Part shown: positions 34,183-42,523 of the stretch, one piece after another
Numbering within the stretch: the stretch's first letter is position 1
How the letters are laid out: the number at the start of each line of letters is the position of its first letter
Source: OFTM382 sp964352615
GTDB lineage: Bacteria > Planctomycetota > Phycisphaerae > Phycisphaerales > UBA1924
Direction: 5' to 3'
Length of the DNA stretch: 42,574 bases
Assembly: GCA_964352615.1 (NCBI GenBank)
Contig: CAYGSG010000019.1
Span: 1 to 42,574 of the forward strand
Notes under the pieces: generated by a model
The model's input: only the letters and a program-made list of their open reading frames with translations
What the model was told of the DNA's origin: nothing
Databases searched by the model: none
Made by a program: the position numbers and the translations under genes

Positions 34183-34416
34183 CTTTGTGCGCCCGGGCGA
34201 CGCTGCCCGAGCGGATGAACCCCCAACGCGGGGGCTGGCCCGCCGAGTGAGCCGAATACCCAGCAGGGCCGACCTCACTCTCGCAACCGCTCGCCGCTTC
34301 TCCAACCGCCTTGCGCACGGCATCTCGCCGCGGGTCAGCCTGCGAGGCCTGTGGGGGCTGCGCCGCGTACGCTCTCGCGTTCTGGGACTACTCAAGGCCG
34401 CCAGCGGAGCCACGCC

Positions 34417-35166
34417 ATGCACAAGCCAGCCCGCAACTCCGCCAATGCCGCCGCCGCAAGCGTCCGCGTCCTCAGCCTGGGTGCCCTCGACCACCACCCG
34501 CTGCGCGGCGAAACCCAGCCCGTGCGCACGGGCCACGCCACCATCACGCTCATCGTCAGCGGCGACAACGCCGTGCTGGTCGATCCGGGCCTGCCGCCGG
34601 CGGCGCTGGAGCAACGCCTCGACGAGCGCGCGGGCATGATTCCCAGCCAGATCACGCACGTCTTTCTCACGAGCTTCAAGCCCGATACGTGCAGAGGCAT
34701 CCTGCTCTTCGACAACGCGCGGTGGCTCATCTCGCAGGCCGAGCGCGAGGCCGTCGGCGTGCCCCTGGCGCAGACCGCTAAGGCCCTCGCCGCCGAGGAC
34801 GGCCTGGGCGGAGAAGACCTCGACCCACGGCTGCGCCAGGAACTCGAGATGCAGCTCAGCGTGCTGCAGCGGTGCAAGCCCGCCGAGGACCGCGTGGTGC
34901 CCGGCGTTGACCTGTTCCCGCTGCCGGGCGTCACGCCCGGGCTCTGCGGCCTGCTCATCCCCCAAGCCACACAGACCACGCTCATCTGCGGCGACGCCAT
35001 CCCCACGCTCGAACACCTCGAACGCGGCGAAGTCCCCGCGCACAGCGCAAGCGTTGAACAGGCCAAAGCGAGCTTCGCCGAGGCGGTGGAGATCGCCGAC
35101 GTGCTGGTGCTGGGGCGTGACAACATGATGGCCAACCCGGTGCGGAAGAGCTATGGGCCAGGATGA
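34417..35166 (+). CDS. Metallo-beta-lactamase-fold protein that lacks the metal-binding histidines
   Basis: A 249-residue protein with a metallo-beta-lactamase fold: ATITLIVSGDNAVLVDPGL, then ITHVFLTSFKPDTCRGI at 80-95, and later TLICGDAIPT. In active members the THxHxDH motif binds two metals. Here it reads TSFKPDT, so all three histidines are replaced (Ser86, Lys88, Thr91), and only the Asp remains. The protein is therefore probably not a metal-dependent hydrolase, or it uses other ligands. Its last 14 bases overlap the next gene. A GGAG lies before the ATG at 34417. A 17-base piece of its 3' end is repeated 740 bases downstream. Confidence 0.75.
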   Translation: MHKPARNSANAAAASVRVLSLGALDHHPLRGETQPVRTGHATITLIVSGDNAVLVDPGLPPAALEQRLDERAGMIPSQITHVFLTSFKPDTCRGILLFDNARWLISQAEREAVGVPLAQTAKALAAEDGLGGEDLDPRLRQELEMQLSVLQRCKPAEDRVVPGVDLFPLPGVTPGLCGLLIPQATQTTLICGDAIPTLEHLERGEVPAHSASVEQAKASFAEAVEIADVLVLGRDNMMANPVRKSYGPG

Positions 35167-35857
35167 GCGCGCGCTGCCGCTGCACTTACTTGAGTTTGTA
35201 ACGTGCCACTGCGGCTACAGCCTCGCGGGCCTGCGCGAAGCAAGATGCCCGGAATGCGGGACAGTGCCCGATGGAACCAATGTGCTTCAGCAGATCGCAC
35301 GCGGTTCGGGAGCGTTTGCAGCAGCGCTGGAAACGGTTCGGTCAAGGCCGAGGCCGATGTTCGTGCCGCTCAAGCAAGTGAGCGAGACATCCTGGCGGTG
35401 GACAGACAAAGTGCCGGGGAGAGTCTTCGGCTTGCTGCTGAGCGGCACAGGCGCCCTCTTCATGTTCGCGCTCGCGTCGAGTGGTTCATCGGGCTGGATC
35501 ATCCAGTTGCTTGTCGGACTGGTGTTCGCGCACACTGCTGCGCTTCGTGCGAGCGAGGCCAAAGCCTACCTGCTGGATGAAGCGGACGGCACGCTGGTGA
35601 TAACGCGAAGGATGTTCTACTTCCCGCTGCGCGATCGGCATTCGCTCGAACACACCGCGCTGCTGGTGTTCCCGGTCGAGGCGTTTGATGCCCACCCCGA
35701 CCCGGCGGTGTGCGTCTTTCTTTGTGGCGACCACCGGCTTGTCCTGGCGGTCACCGCTGATCCGAAGGAGCTTCGGGCGTACATCGCGAGCCTGCCCGAG
35801 GCGATGAAACGCCGAGTGGTGACGTCGTTGGATGTTGTGGAAGCGGGTAAGCTGTAG
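35153..35857 (+). CDS. Zinc-ribbon membrane protein, paralog 1
   Basis: A 234-residue protein of unknown function. The N-terminus has a two-knuckle zinc ribbon, TCHCGYSLAGLREARCPECG, of a form I recall as common in planctomycetes. The first knuckle is shortened to CxC. Two hydrophobic segments (about 92-130) form a membrane hairpin, followed by a ~90-residue soluble domain. The gene starts inside the last 14 bases of the metallo-beta-lactamase-fold gene, so the two are probably co-transcribed. Paralogous to the gene at 35907. Confidence 0.6.
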   Translation: MGQDERALPLHLLEFVTCHCGYSLAGLREARCPECGTVPDGTNVLQQIARGSGAFAAALETVRSRPRPMFVPLKQVSETSWRWTDKVPGRVFGLLLSGTGALFMFALASSGSSGWIIQLLVGLVFAHTAALRASEAKAYLLDEADGTLVITRRMFYFPLRDRHSLEHTALLVFPVEAFDAHPDPAVCVFLCGDHRLVLAVTADPKELRAYIASLPEAMKRRVVTSLDVVEAGKL

Positions 35858-35879
35858 CGGGATGAGTGGAACGATGATA

Positions 35880-35896
35880 CGGAAGAGCTATGGGCC
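35880..35896 (+). repeat. Duplicated 3' end of the metallo-beta-lactamase-fold gene
   Basis: The 17 bases cggaagagctatgggcc are identical to 35143-35159. In both places they encode RKSYG..., followed shortly by PG and a TGA stop, just before a zinc-ribbon gene. Confidence 0.7.
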
Positions 35897-35906
35897 GGGG
35901 TGAGGC

Positions 35907-36662
35907 ATGAGTATGATCGATTCTGAAGAACACTCGTACCTTGAGTTCAAGTGCCCAAAGTGCGGGTATGAACTGAGTGGTTTACGGGCAAAGATTTGCC
36001 CCGAGTGTGGCACGGAACACGGGCGATTCGACTTAACCGCCGCGATGCTCGAGCAACGCACGCTGTTGCCGCTCTGTCGACATCACTTCCGTGGCCACCG
36101 GCTAAGACTGCGGCGGCAATACACCGCCGCCCTGAGAACAGACAACAAGGGCAACTGGGAGTTCCGCGAACCACGCAGTCTCAATGGGATGGCGTTCGTG
36201 CTCATGGGCCTTGCGTTTCAAGGGGTGTTTGTCATTGCATGGCTCGCCCGCAGTCCCGATGAACCACTGCTCTGGCCGCTCAGCGCGATCGGGTTGGTTA
36301 TTCAGCTAGTTGGGCTGTATCTTTGGCTCTCGTGTCTAATCGTGCGGATCACGGATATCGACTCCCTCATTGTTGTTGAGCGGACCCGACCCGGGGTGCG
36401 CCGTGTTCAACGATTCGGGCCGAGAGACGCCGCCGTCTTCGCGTTCGACACTCTGAAGAGCCGCTCAAAACGATACGTGTGCATGTTTGTCTTGCCCAGA
36501 CACATGTTTGTTTTGTGCGCACTGAGGTCGGAAGCTGAGTTGGCCAACTTCGTGCACGACTTGCCTCGCACGTTGCAATCGCAAGTCTTGTCGACAGTGC
36601 CGACCATTGAATCGACGGGGCTAGAGATTGTGACACCGATCGATTCATCGATCCAGCCCTAG
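35907..36662 (+). CDS. Zinc-ribbon membrane protein, paralog 2
   Basis: A 251-residue protein with the same plan as the gene at 35153. It has an intact zinc ribbon (CPKCGYELSGLRAKICPECG, residues 16-35), two membrane segments (about 93-145), then a soluble domain. Function is unknown. It probably arose by tandem duplication along with the RKSYGPG tail of the preceding gene, a trace of which lies just upstream (35880-35903). Confidence 0.6.
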   Translation: MSMIDSEEHSYLEFKCPKCGYELSGLRAKICPECGTEHGRFDLTAAMLEQRTLLPLCRHHFRGHRLRLRRQYTAALRTDNKGNWEFREPRSLNGMAFVLMGLAFQGVFVIAWLARSPDEPLLWPLSAIGLVIQLVGLYLWLSCLIVRITDIDSLIVVERTRPGVRRVQRFGPRDAAVFAFDTLKSRSKRYVCMFVLPRHMFVLCALRSEAELANFVHDLPRTLQSQVLSTVPTIESTGLEIVTPIDSSIQP

Positions 36663-36705
36663 ACTCCAGCGTCACATTTGTGATCCGAAGGAATGACCCG
36701 CAGGT

Positions 36706-36822
36706 ATGAACAAGCAGTTCCTCAACCTGCCAGGGACAGAAGACGCACAACAGAAGCTGCGTGACGTCTGCCCCAAGTGCGGCTACGCGCCCGTCGGCCT
36801 TCAAAGCCAGTGCCGCCCCGGG
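36706..36822 (+). pseudogene. Decayed third zinc-ribbon paralog
   Basis: A frame starting MNKQFLNLPGTEDAQQ leads into CPKCGYAPVGLQSQC, the first half of the same zinc ribbon. The second knuckle, expected CPxCG, reads CRPGFG and so has lost a cysteine. After that the frame is low-complexity and runs into the antisense 3' end of the PLP enzyme gene. There is no room for the membrane part, so it is a truncated remnant. Confidence 0.55.
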
Positions 36823-36862
36823 TTCGGCGGGGGAGGGAGCAGCAGGGGTCGCGTCGCTGCCG

Positions 36863-38032
36863 CTATCCAATCGCCCTCTCCAGATCGGCGATGAGGTCGT
36901 CGACGTCTTCGATGCCGACGCTGAGGCGGACGAGTGAATCGCTGATGCCGAGCTTGGCGCGCTGGTCGGCGGGGACGCTGGCGTGCGTCATGATGCCCGG
37001 GTGCTCGATGAGGCTCTCGACGCCGCCGAGGCTCTCGGCGAGCGCAAACAGCTTGGTCTTCTCGAGCATCGCCCGGCTCTCGGCGAGGCCGCCCTTGAGG
37101 AAGATGGTGATCATGCCGCCGTAGCCGCGGCTGCCGCCGTGCATCTGCTTGTTGACGAGGTCGTGCTGCGGGTGGCTCGGCAGACCCGGGTAGACCACGC
37201 GGTCGACCTTGGGGTGGGCTTCGAGCCACTTGGCGATTGTCATGGCGTTGGAGCCGTGGCGTTCCATGCGCACCGCGAGGGTCTTGGTCGAGCGGAGCAG
37301 CAGGAAGCACTCAAAGATGCCGGGCACCGCGCCGACCGAGAGCTGAACGAACTTGAGCCGATCGAACAGATCGGCGTCGCTCGTTACCAGCACGCCGCCG
37401 ATGGCGTCAGAGTGCCCGCCGATGTACTTAGTGGTCGAGTGGTGCACGATGTGCGCGCCCATCGCAAGAGGGTTCTGCAGGTAAGGCGTCGCGAACGTGT
37501 TGTCCACCGCCAGCACCGCCTTGTGCGCCCGCGCCTGCTCGGCGAGCATCGCGATATCCACGACCTTGAGCGTGGGGTTGGTGGGCGTTTCGACCCACAC
37601 GAGCTTGGTGGACGGCTTGAACGCGGCCTTGACGGCGGCGGGGTCGGTCATGTCGACCAGGATCGGCTCGATGCCGAGCTGGGCGAAGATGCGGTGAAAC
37701 AGCCGGTTGGTCCCGCCGTAGACGTCATCGCACAGCAGCACGCTGTCGCCCGCCTTGAGCAGGTGCAGCACCGCGCTCGTCGCCGCAACACCCGAGCTGA
37801 ACGCGAGGCCGTGGGAGCCGCCTTCGAGGCTCGCGATGTTGTTCTCGAATGCTTTGCGCGTGGGGTTGGCGGCGCGCGAGTAGTCGTAATCCTCGACGAT
37901 GACACCTGGACTCTTCTGGACGAAAGTAGACGTCTGGTAGATCGGCGTCATGATCGCGCCGGTGGTCGGGTCGGGCTCCTGGCCGGCGTGGATGGCGCGG
38001 GTGGAGAATCCTTCGTTCGCGTTGGTGGTCAT
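36863..38032 (-). CDS. Cystathionine gamma-lyase / gamma-synthase, PLP-dependent
   Basis: A 389-residue Cys/Met-metabolism PLP enzyme. Landmarks are YSRAANPTRKAFE, the Asp of LAVDNTFATPY (Asp177) that pairs with the PLP nitrogen, and the PLP lysine Lys202 in HSTTKYIGGHSD. The C-terminal LSVGIEDVDDLIADL is also typical. Family members cannot be split between lyase and synthase by eye. The neighbouring cystathionine beta-synthase suggests the gamma-lyase role (homocysteine to cysteine). The ATG at 38032 is chosen because ggaag precedes it and MTTNANEGFSTRAIHAGQ begins the family. Confidence 0.88.
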   Translation of the reverse strand: MTTNANEGFSTRAIHAGQEPDPTTGAIMTPIYQTSTFVQKSPGVIVEDYDYSRAANPTRKAFENNIASLEGGSHGLAFSSGVAATSAVLHLLKAGDSVLLCDDVYGGTNRLFHRIFAQLGIEPILVDMTDPAAVKAAFKPSTKLVWVETPTNPTLKVVDIAMLAEQARAHKAVLAVDNTFATPYLQNPLAMGAHIVHHSTTKYIGGHSDAIGGVLVTSDADLFDRLKFVQLSVGAVPGIFECFLLLRSTKTLAVRMERHGSNAMTIAKWLEAHPKVDRVVYPGLPSHPQHDLVNKQMHGGSRGYGGMITIFLKGGLAESRAMLEKTKLFALAESLGGVESLIEHPGIMTHASVPADQRAKLGISDSLVRLSVGIEDVDDLIADLERAIG

Positions 38033-38096
38033 CGGGAGTCTTCCTCTGTGGCTGTCGGGTCGATAGCGGGAGAGCAAGGGTAGGGCCATCCGCCCA

Positions 38097-38193
38097 CCTC
38101 TCCCCAGCGAGGGAGAGGTCGATGCGCAGCATCGGGTGAGGGGGCCAAGAACCGATACCCCTCACCCCGGCCCTCTCCCTCAAGGGGATAGGG
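38097..38193. repeat. REP-like palindromic element
   Basis: Hairpins are CCTCTCCC/GGGAGAGG (38097-38118), CGATGC-gca-GCATCG (38120-38134), and GTGAGGGG/CCCCTCAC (38136-38165), then another CCCTCTCCC segment. Same architecture as 34070-34135. It lies between the cystathionine lyase and Imm11-like genes. Confidence 0.6.
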
Positions 38194-38287
38194 AGGCTCG
38201 CACTTGCCCTCATTCAATGGATTTCCGCCTGCTCAGCGTTCACTTACCGCTGGCGTGCGAGGTGCTCGATCAGGTCTCTCCTATCGC

Positions 38288-39019
38288 TCAGTCCATGAGT
38301 TCCTCTTGTCGGACCCTTACAGCCACGTCATCAAGCTCAGCCTTACCGCCTCTTTTGAGCCACCGCACCACCTCAGGGTTCGGCTCCGGCGCACCCTGGT
38401 CCGTGTCATGCCAAAGCGTCTCGACTTCGTAACCCGTGATGCCGTGCTCCACAAAGGCGTTTAAGACATGACCACTCATGCACGTCAAGCCCGAGTACGA
38501 CAGCCTTCCAAAGAATGGACGATCAGGAACGGAATCGCTGGAAATGACCGCTGGCAGTATCTCGCCGTTGGAAACGCTGGAATAGCCGACTGAACTGACG
38601 GGGCTGGGCCCGTACGAGCGCTCAATGCTCAAGCAGTCTGATTTCACTTGGAAGTTCAAGATGAACAGTTGCTCAAAAGAGCCCGGCTTGTGTCGCATCT
38701 CAACTTTGTACGGCAGGAATTGGATGGCTCCGGGACACAGACGTTCGAGCAGGTCGCGAACGCGAGCGCTGGCACTAGGCCGACACCCAATCGCCCAAGG
38801 GAAATCTTCGATTGTCCGTTTCTTGCCCCCCTCTGTCGCGACAATATCCGCCGGCCAGTCGTTGATCAGCACGCCGAACACAAGTCTGGTAAACATCCGA
38901 TCATCCAGCTCAAGATCGACGACCCACCTGGAAGTGTCGGGATCTCCGCAGATATCGGTAAACCTATAGAGCCTGCGATCTTCGTACACGATGTCACTGC
39001 TGCCTCGCCAAATGCTCAA
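38288..39019 (-). CDS. Imm11 (DUF1629)-like protein, possible orphan immunity protein
   Basis: A 243-residue soluble protein. Two segments resemble the Imm11/DUF1629 immunity family. The first is LLERLCPGAIQFLPY followed by FILNFQVKSDCLS, like the family's FFPV...LNV...VDCLD. The second is RLSYSGLTCMSGHVLNAFVEHGITGYEVETLW, like its second half. Immunity proteins of this kind normally neutralise a polymorphic toxin encoded next door, but no toxin is visible. It overlaps the last bases of the cystathionine beta-synthase gene if it starts at the TTG at 39019; a GTG at 38989 would start just after that stop. Assignment is by motif memory and needs a profile search. Confidence 0.5.
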   Translation of the reverse strand: MSIWRGSSDIVYEDRRLYRFTDICGDPDTSRWVVDLELDDRMFTRLVFGVLINDWPADIVATEGGKKRTIEDFPWAIGCRPSASARVRDLLERLCPGAIQFLPYKVEMRHKPGSFEQLFILNFQVKSDCLSIERSYGPSPVSSVGYSSVSNGEILPAVISSDSVPDRPFFGRLSYSGLTCMSGHVLNAFVEHGITGYEVETLWHDTDQGAPEPNPEVVRWLKRGGKAELDDVAVRVRQEELMD

Positions 39020-40361
39020 TCAAATCAATCTGGCTGATGACGCCGACGACGCGGTCGCTGTCGATGATGATGGCGGCTTGGTCGTTGGCGAAGATGCCGT
39101 AGAGCTCTTCGACCCGTGCCTTGGGATACAGCAGCCCGCCGATGGGCTTTTCGACGCCCTTGATGGGCGAGCCGGGGTTGATGTCGCCGCTCTGCAAACC
39201 GCGCAGCACATCCACCTCGTGCACGATGCCGATCGGCTTGGTGCTTCCATTCGTGATCGGGATCTGGCTGATGCCGTTGTCTTTCATCAGGCCGATGATC
39301 TGCGTTACGGTCTGCGTCTGGTCGGCGGTGATGACTTGGCGGGAAGTATCGAGCATGTCCTCGATGATGCCCAGCCCGCGCGGCGGCTCCATGAAGCCGT
39401 GCATCTTCATCCACTCGTCGTTGAGGTACTTGGTCACGTACCTCGTGCCGCTGTCGGGCAGGATGGCGACGATCTTCTTGCCGGGGCCCATCTCTTTGGC
39501 GATCTGGCACGCGATGTGCGCCATGCCGCCCGACGACCCGCCGCAGAAGAGGCCTTCCTCGCGGATGAGCCTGCGCGCCATGGTGAAGCACTCGAAGTCG
39601 TTCACCTGGTACATGTCATCGACCACGCTCGGGTCGAACGCCCGGCAGACAATGTCCTCGCCCAGCCCCTCCACCTTGTACACATACGGCGTGGACATCT
39701 CGCCCGTCTTGAAGATGCTGTAGTGCACGCTGCCAAGCGGATCAACACCGATGATCTTGCAAGGGCTCTTCTGCTTCTTGAAGAACCGCCCGATGCCCGA
39801 GATGGTTCCGCCGGTGCCGGTGCCGACGACGACCGCGTCGATCTGGCCCCCATCGGTCTGTTCCCATATCTCGGGCGCGGTGAGTTTTTCGTGCGCTTCG
39901 ATGTTCCACTGGCTGTGGTACTGGTCGAGGTAGAACGAACCGGGGGTCTCCGCCGCCTTGCGTTTGGCGACGTTGACGTAGTGGTCGGGGCTGTCGCCGG
40001 GCACATCGGTGGCGGTGATGATGACCTCCGCCCCGAACGCGCGGAGCCCGTCGATCTTCTCCTGGCTCATCTTGTCGGGCATGGTGAAGATGGCGCGGTA
40101 GCCCTTGGCGGCCGCGGTCATGGCGGCGCCCATGCCGGTGTTGCCTGACGTGTTCTCGACGATCACCCCGCCGGGCTTGAGCAAACCCTCGGCCTCGGCC
40201 CGCTCGATGATGTACGCCGCCATGCGGTCCTTGATGGAGCCCGCGGGGTTGGTGTACTCGCACTTGACGAGCACCTCGGCCGAGCCCGGCTCGACCACGC
40301 GGTTGAGACGGACAAGCGGGGTGTTGCCGATGGCGTCGAGGATGGTGTCGTGGACCTGCAT
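38994..40361 (-). CDS. cbs: Cystathionine beta-synthase with C-terminal CBS domain pair
   Basis: A 455-residue enzyme that joins serine and homocysteine to cystathionine. The PLP lysine is Lys44 in NPAGSIKDR, followed by ENTSGNTG and the phosphate-binding GTGTGGTISG. Residues about 330-455 form two CBS repeats (SRQVITADQTQTVTQII, then AIIIDSDRVVGVISQIDLIEHL), the regulatory domain that distinguishes this enzyme from plain cysteine synthase. Paired with the PLP lyase at 36863 it gives a reverse transsulfuration route. A GGAG lies just before the ATG at 40361. Confidence 0.9.
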   Translation of the reverse strand: MQVHDTILDAIGNTPLVRLNRVVEPGSAEVLVKCEYTNPAGSIKDRMAAYIIERAEAEGLLKPGGVIVENTSGNTGMGAAMTAAAKGYRAIFTMPDKMSQEKIDGLRAFGAEVIITATDVPGDSPDHYVNVAKRKAAETPGSFYLDQYHSQWNIEAHEKLTAPEIWEQTDGGQIDAVVVGTGTGGTISGIGRFFKKQKSPCKIIGVDPLGSVHYSIFKTGEMSTPYVYKVEGLGEDIVCRAFDPSVVDDMYQVNDFECFTMARRLIREEGLFCGGSSGGMAHIACQIAKEMGPGKKIVAILPDSGTRYVTKYLNDEWMKMHGFMEPPRGLGIIEDMLDTSRQVITADQTQTVTQIIGLMKDNGISQIPITNGSTKPIGIVHEVDVLRGLQSGDINPGSPIKGVEKPIGGLLYPKARVEELYGIFANDQAAIIIDSDRVVGVISQIDLIEHLARQQ

Positions 40362-40500
40362 GGGGGGCTCCGGGAGTCAAGTCGTGGGCACAAGACAAGA
40401 TGAGAACAGTATCCACTCCGGGCCACATATCCCGGCTCGCGCCCGCGAGTCGTCCACCACTGCACGAAACCCAGCAAATCAACCGTTTAACTGCATTGCA

Positions 40501-41961
40501 TCAGCCCGCCCGCTGACGCTGAGGGATCAGCCGCGACACGATCATCCCCGCAACCAGCACGCCCACCAGGATCAGCCCGCGATAGAACGCACGATCGATC
40601 GCCCCCGCGCTCGCACGCTCTAGCGACTCCGCTGGCTGCGACAGCTTCCCTGAATCAACCAGCGTGTTCGCGTGCTCGAGCAACTCCGTCAGACGCTCCG
40701 CGGCCTTGGCCGTCTCGATAGCCGCGTCTCGCACGTCTTTCATGTCGAGCGGCTCGCGGTCTCCCGCATCTCGCTCGTCGAACCGCGCGGCGAGCCGATC
40801 GAGCGCTTCAACTGTCCCTGTCAGGTCCACCGCGAGCTCGCCCGAGCTTTCGATGGTGTCGCGCAGTTCGACCAGCATGTCGCGCAGCACGGGCTCACGC
40901 TCTTGGAGATCATCCAAAGAAGCCCGCCATTCATCTCGGAACCGATCGAAGGTTCCATCGATCGCCGCGAGACGCTCGATCCGAACCCGACGTTCCAGGT
41001 CATCGAGCCCGCGGAGCAGGACGTTCGTCATCGACTCCTCGGCCTGCTCGATCGCCGCCGTCCGCTCCTCGCTCAAGAGGTCGAACGCCGCCGTGATCTG
41101 ATCAGCCACGTCCCGATCGAGACTCTCCATTCGCTGTTCCGTCTTCGCTGCAAGGCCTTGCACAGCCTCGATAGCCTCTGCTGCAGCGCGCATTTCCGGC
41201 TGGTCAGCCAACCGATACGCGGTCAATTCAGACTGCTGACCGAGCAGGTACGGATAACGCGACGCCGTCCAGAGCAGGCGCTCGCCTAGCAGGCGCGACT
41301 GCTCGATCTCCGACGTCGCCTCGCTCACCGCACGGAACAGCCCCGACGCTCGATCGCGGCTCGCCAGATTCGGCAGCCGCCGCTCGTCCATCATCTCATC
41401 GAACCGAACCAGCGCCACCACCGTCCGTTCGGCGTTGTGTGACTTCCACTCCTCGATCAGGGCGCGAAGCTCTTGCTCCTGAGCGGGCTCGAGCACCCTG
41501 CGGGACATCTCCCACAGCTTGGCTTCGCCCTCGCGAATGCGCGCGAGCGCTTTCCGCTCGCGCTCGCCCGAGTTCGTCATCTCGTTGATCCACCGGTCCT
41601 CAAACGCCCACGATTGCACCGAAGCCAGCACCAACAGGTCAAGCAGCGCCACATCCGGGTTTGCACCTGATGCAATGTCTAGCGCAGCACCCACGCCGTT
41701 TCTTAGAAATGACTGCGACAGCCACCGCGAACGCGAGTCTTCCTGCTCGTAGTGCAGGTGCAGGTACACCGCCTCGCTCAGCGCGATGATGTACTCATCC
41801 GCCATCTCCATGACCAGCGCCTGCACGGTCAGCTCGTTCATGCCGCCCGTGTCCGCGCGAACCGAATTCTCGCTGCTACCTTGCGGACCGGACTGGCACG
41901 CCGTCAGTGCGCACAACGTCACCGCTGCGGCGACCACCGTTCTGCCCCACGCGGCCCTCAA
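40501..41961 (-). CDS. Coiled-coil lipoprotein with a C-terminal membrane anchor
   Basis: A 486-residue protein of unknown function. Starting at the TTG at 41961 it has a lipoprotein signal (VVAAAVTLCALTAC, lipobox LTAC), so its mature N-terminal Cys is likely lipidated. GGAG lies 7 bases before this TTG, whereas the longer frame to 42021 lacks a good site and would bury the signal. The mature part is a long, highly charged alpha-helical rod rich in Glu, Arg and Leu. The end (GLILVGVLVAGMIVSRLIPQR) is a membrane helix. Both ends may thus lie in one membrane, with a periplasmic loop between. No family is recognised. Confidence 0.6.
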   Translation of the reverse strand: MRAAWGRTVVAAAVTLCALTACQSGPQGSSENSVRADTGGMNELTVQALVMEMADEYIIALSEAVYLHLHYEQEDSRSRWLSQSFLRNGVGAALDIASGANPDVALLDLLVLASVQSWAFEDRWINEMTNSGERERKALARIREGEAKLWEMSRRVLEPAQEQELRALIEEWKSHNAERTVVALVRFDEMMDERRLPNLASRDRASGLFRAVSEATSEIEQSRLLGERLLWTASRYPYLLGQQSELTAYRLADQPEMRAAAEAIEAVQGLAAKTEQRMESLDRDVADQITAAFDLLSEERTAAIEQAEESMTNVLLRGLDDLERRVRIERLAAIDGTFDRFRDEWRASLDDLQEREPVLRDMLVELRDTIESSGELAVDLTGTVEALDRLAARFDERDAGDREPLDMKDVRDAAIETAKAAERLTELLEHANTLVDSGKLSQPAESLERASAGAIDRAFYRGLILVGVLVAGMIVSRLIPQRQRAG

Positions 41962-41986
41962 GCTGTGCTCCGCCGTTTCATGGATT

Positions 41987-42523
41987 TCAGGATACCACAA
42001 ACCGCCGGTGCAGCGCCCCACCCCGATACGTGAAGATCTTCGTCAGATCGCGCTTGATCACCAGCGGGTGCGTGAGCCACCGCACGGGCGGCTTGTAGTC
42101 AACGCGGTCGGTCACCACCACGCCGGCGTCGGTCTGCTCGAACGTGTGCTCGTGGATCCAGCGCAGGTAGGGCCCCCGCCGCTGCTCATCGATGAACCGC
42201 TTGCCCGGCTCCCACGCGGTGATCTCGGTCTTCCACTTGATCGGCACGCCGTGGACGCGGATGCGGTAGTCGATGATCGCTCCGGCGCGCATCTCGATAG
42301 GCCGGGGCGTGAGGATTTTGAAGTTCAGCGTGGGCGGGGTGAGCTGTTCAAGGTTGCCCGCATCAGCGAAGAACGCGAAGACCTCATCGATGGGCCGATC
42401 GACCACGGTGGCGGTGGTGAGCAGGTAGCCGTCACCCGAGGGCGCGATGGCGATCTGGTCGAGCGGCTGATTGCCACCGAGAGCGGGCGAGAGACGAACG
42501 GAATCGGCGGAAGCTTGGGGCAT
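41987..42523 (-). CDS. SRPBCC-fold ligand-binding protein
   Basis: A 178-residue START/polyketide-cyclase-like protein. The family pattern is VDRPIDEVFAFFADAGNLEQLTPP near the start, then IEMRAGAIIDYRIRVHGVPIKWKTEITAWEPGKRFIDEQRRGPYLRWIHEHTFE, ending in a helix. Such proteins bind hydrophobic small molecules; no substrate is evident. It is the first gene of a minus-strand pair with the lipoprotein gene. The N-terminal 30 residues look disordered. Confidence 0.75.
   Translation of the reverse strand: MPQASADSVRLSPALGGNQPLDQIAIAPSGDGYLLTTATVVDRPIDEVFAFFADAGNLEQLTPPTLNFKILTPRPIEMRAGAIIDYRIRVHGVPIKWKTEITAWEPGKRFIDEQRRGPYLRWIHEHTFEQTDAGVVVTDRVDYKPPVRWLTHPLVIKRDLTKIFTYRGGALHRRFVVS

Larger units (their letters stand above)
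34057..34416. other. Intergenic region with palindromic element and strong hairpin
   Basis: About 360 bases. It contains a REP-like palindromic element (34070-34135) and a 13-bp perfect hairpin (34145-34182). Beyond them I see no gene or regulatory signal. Confidence 0.5.
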
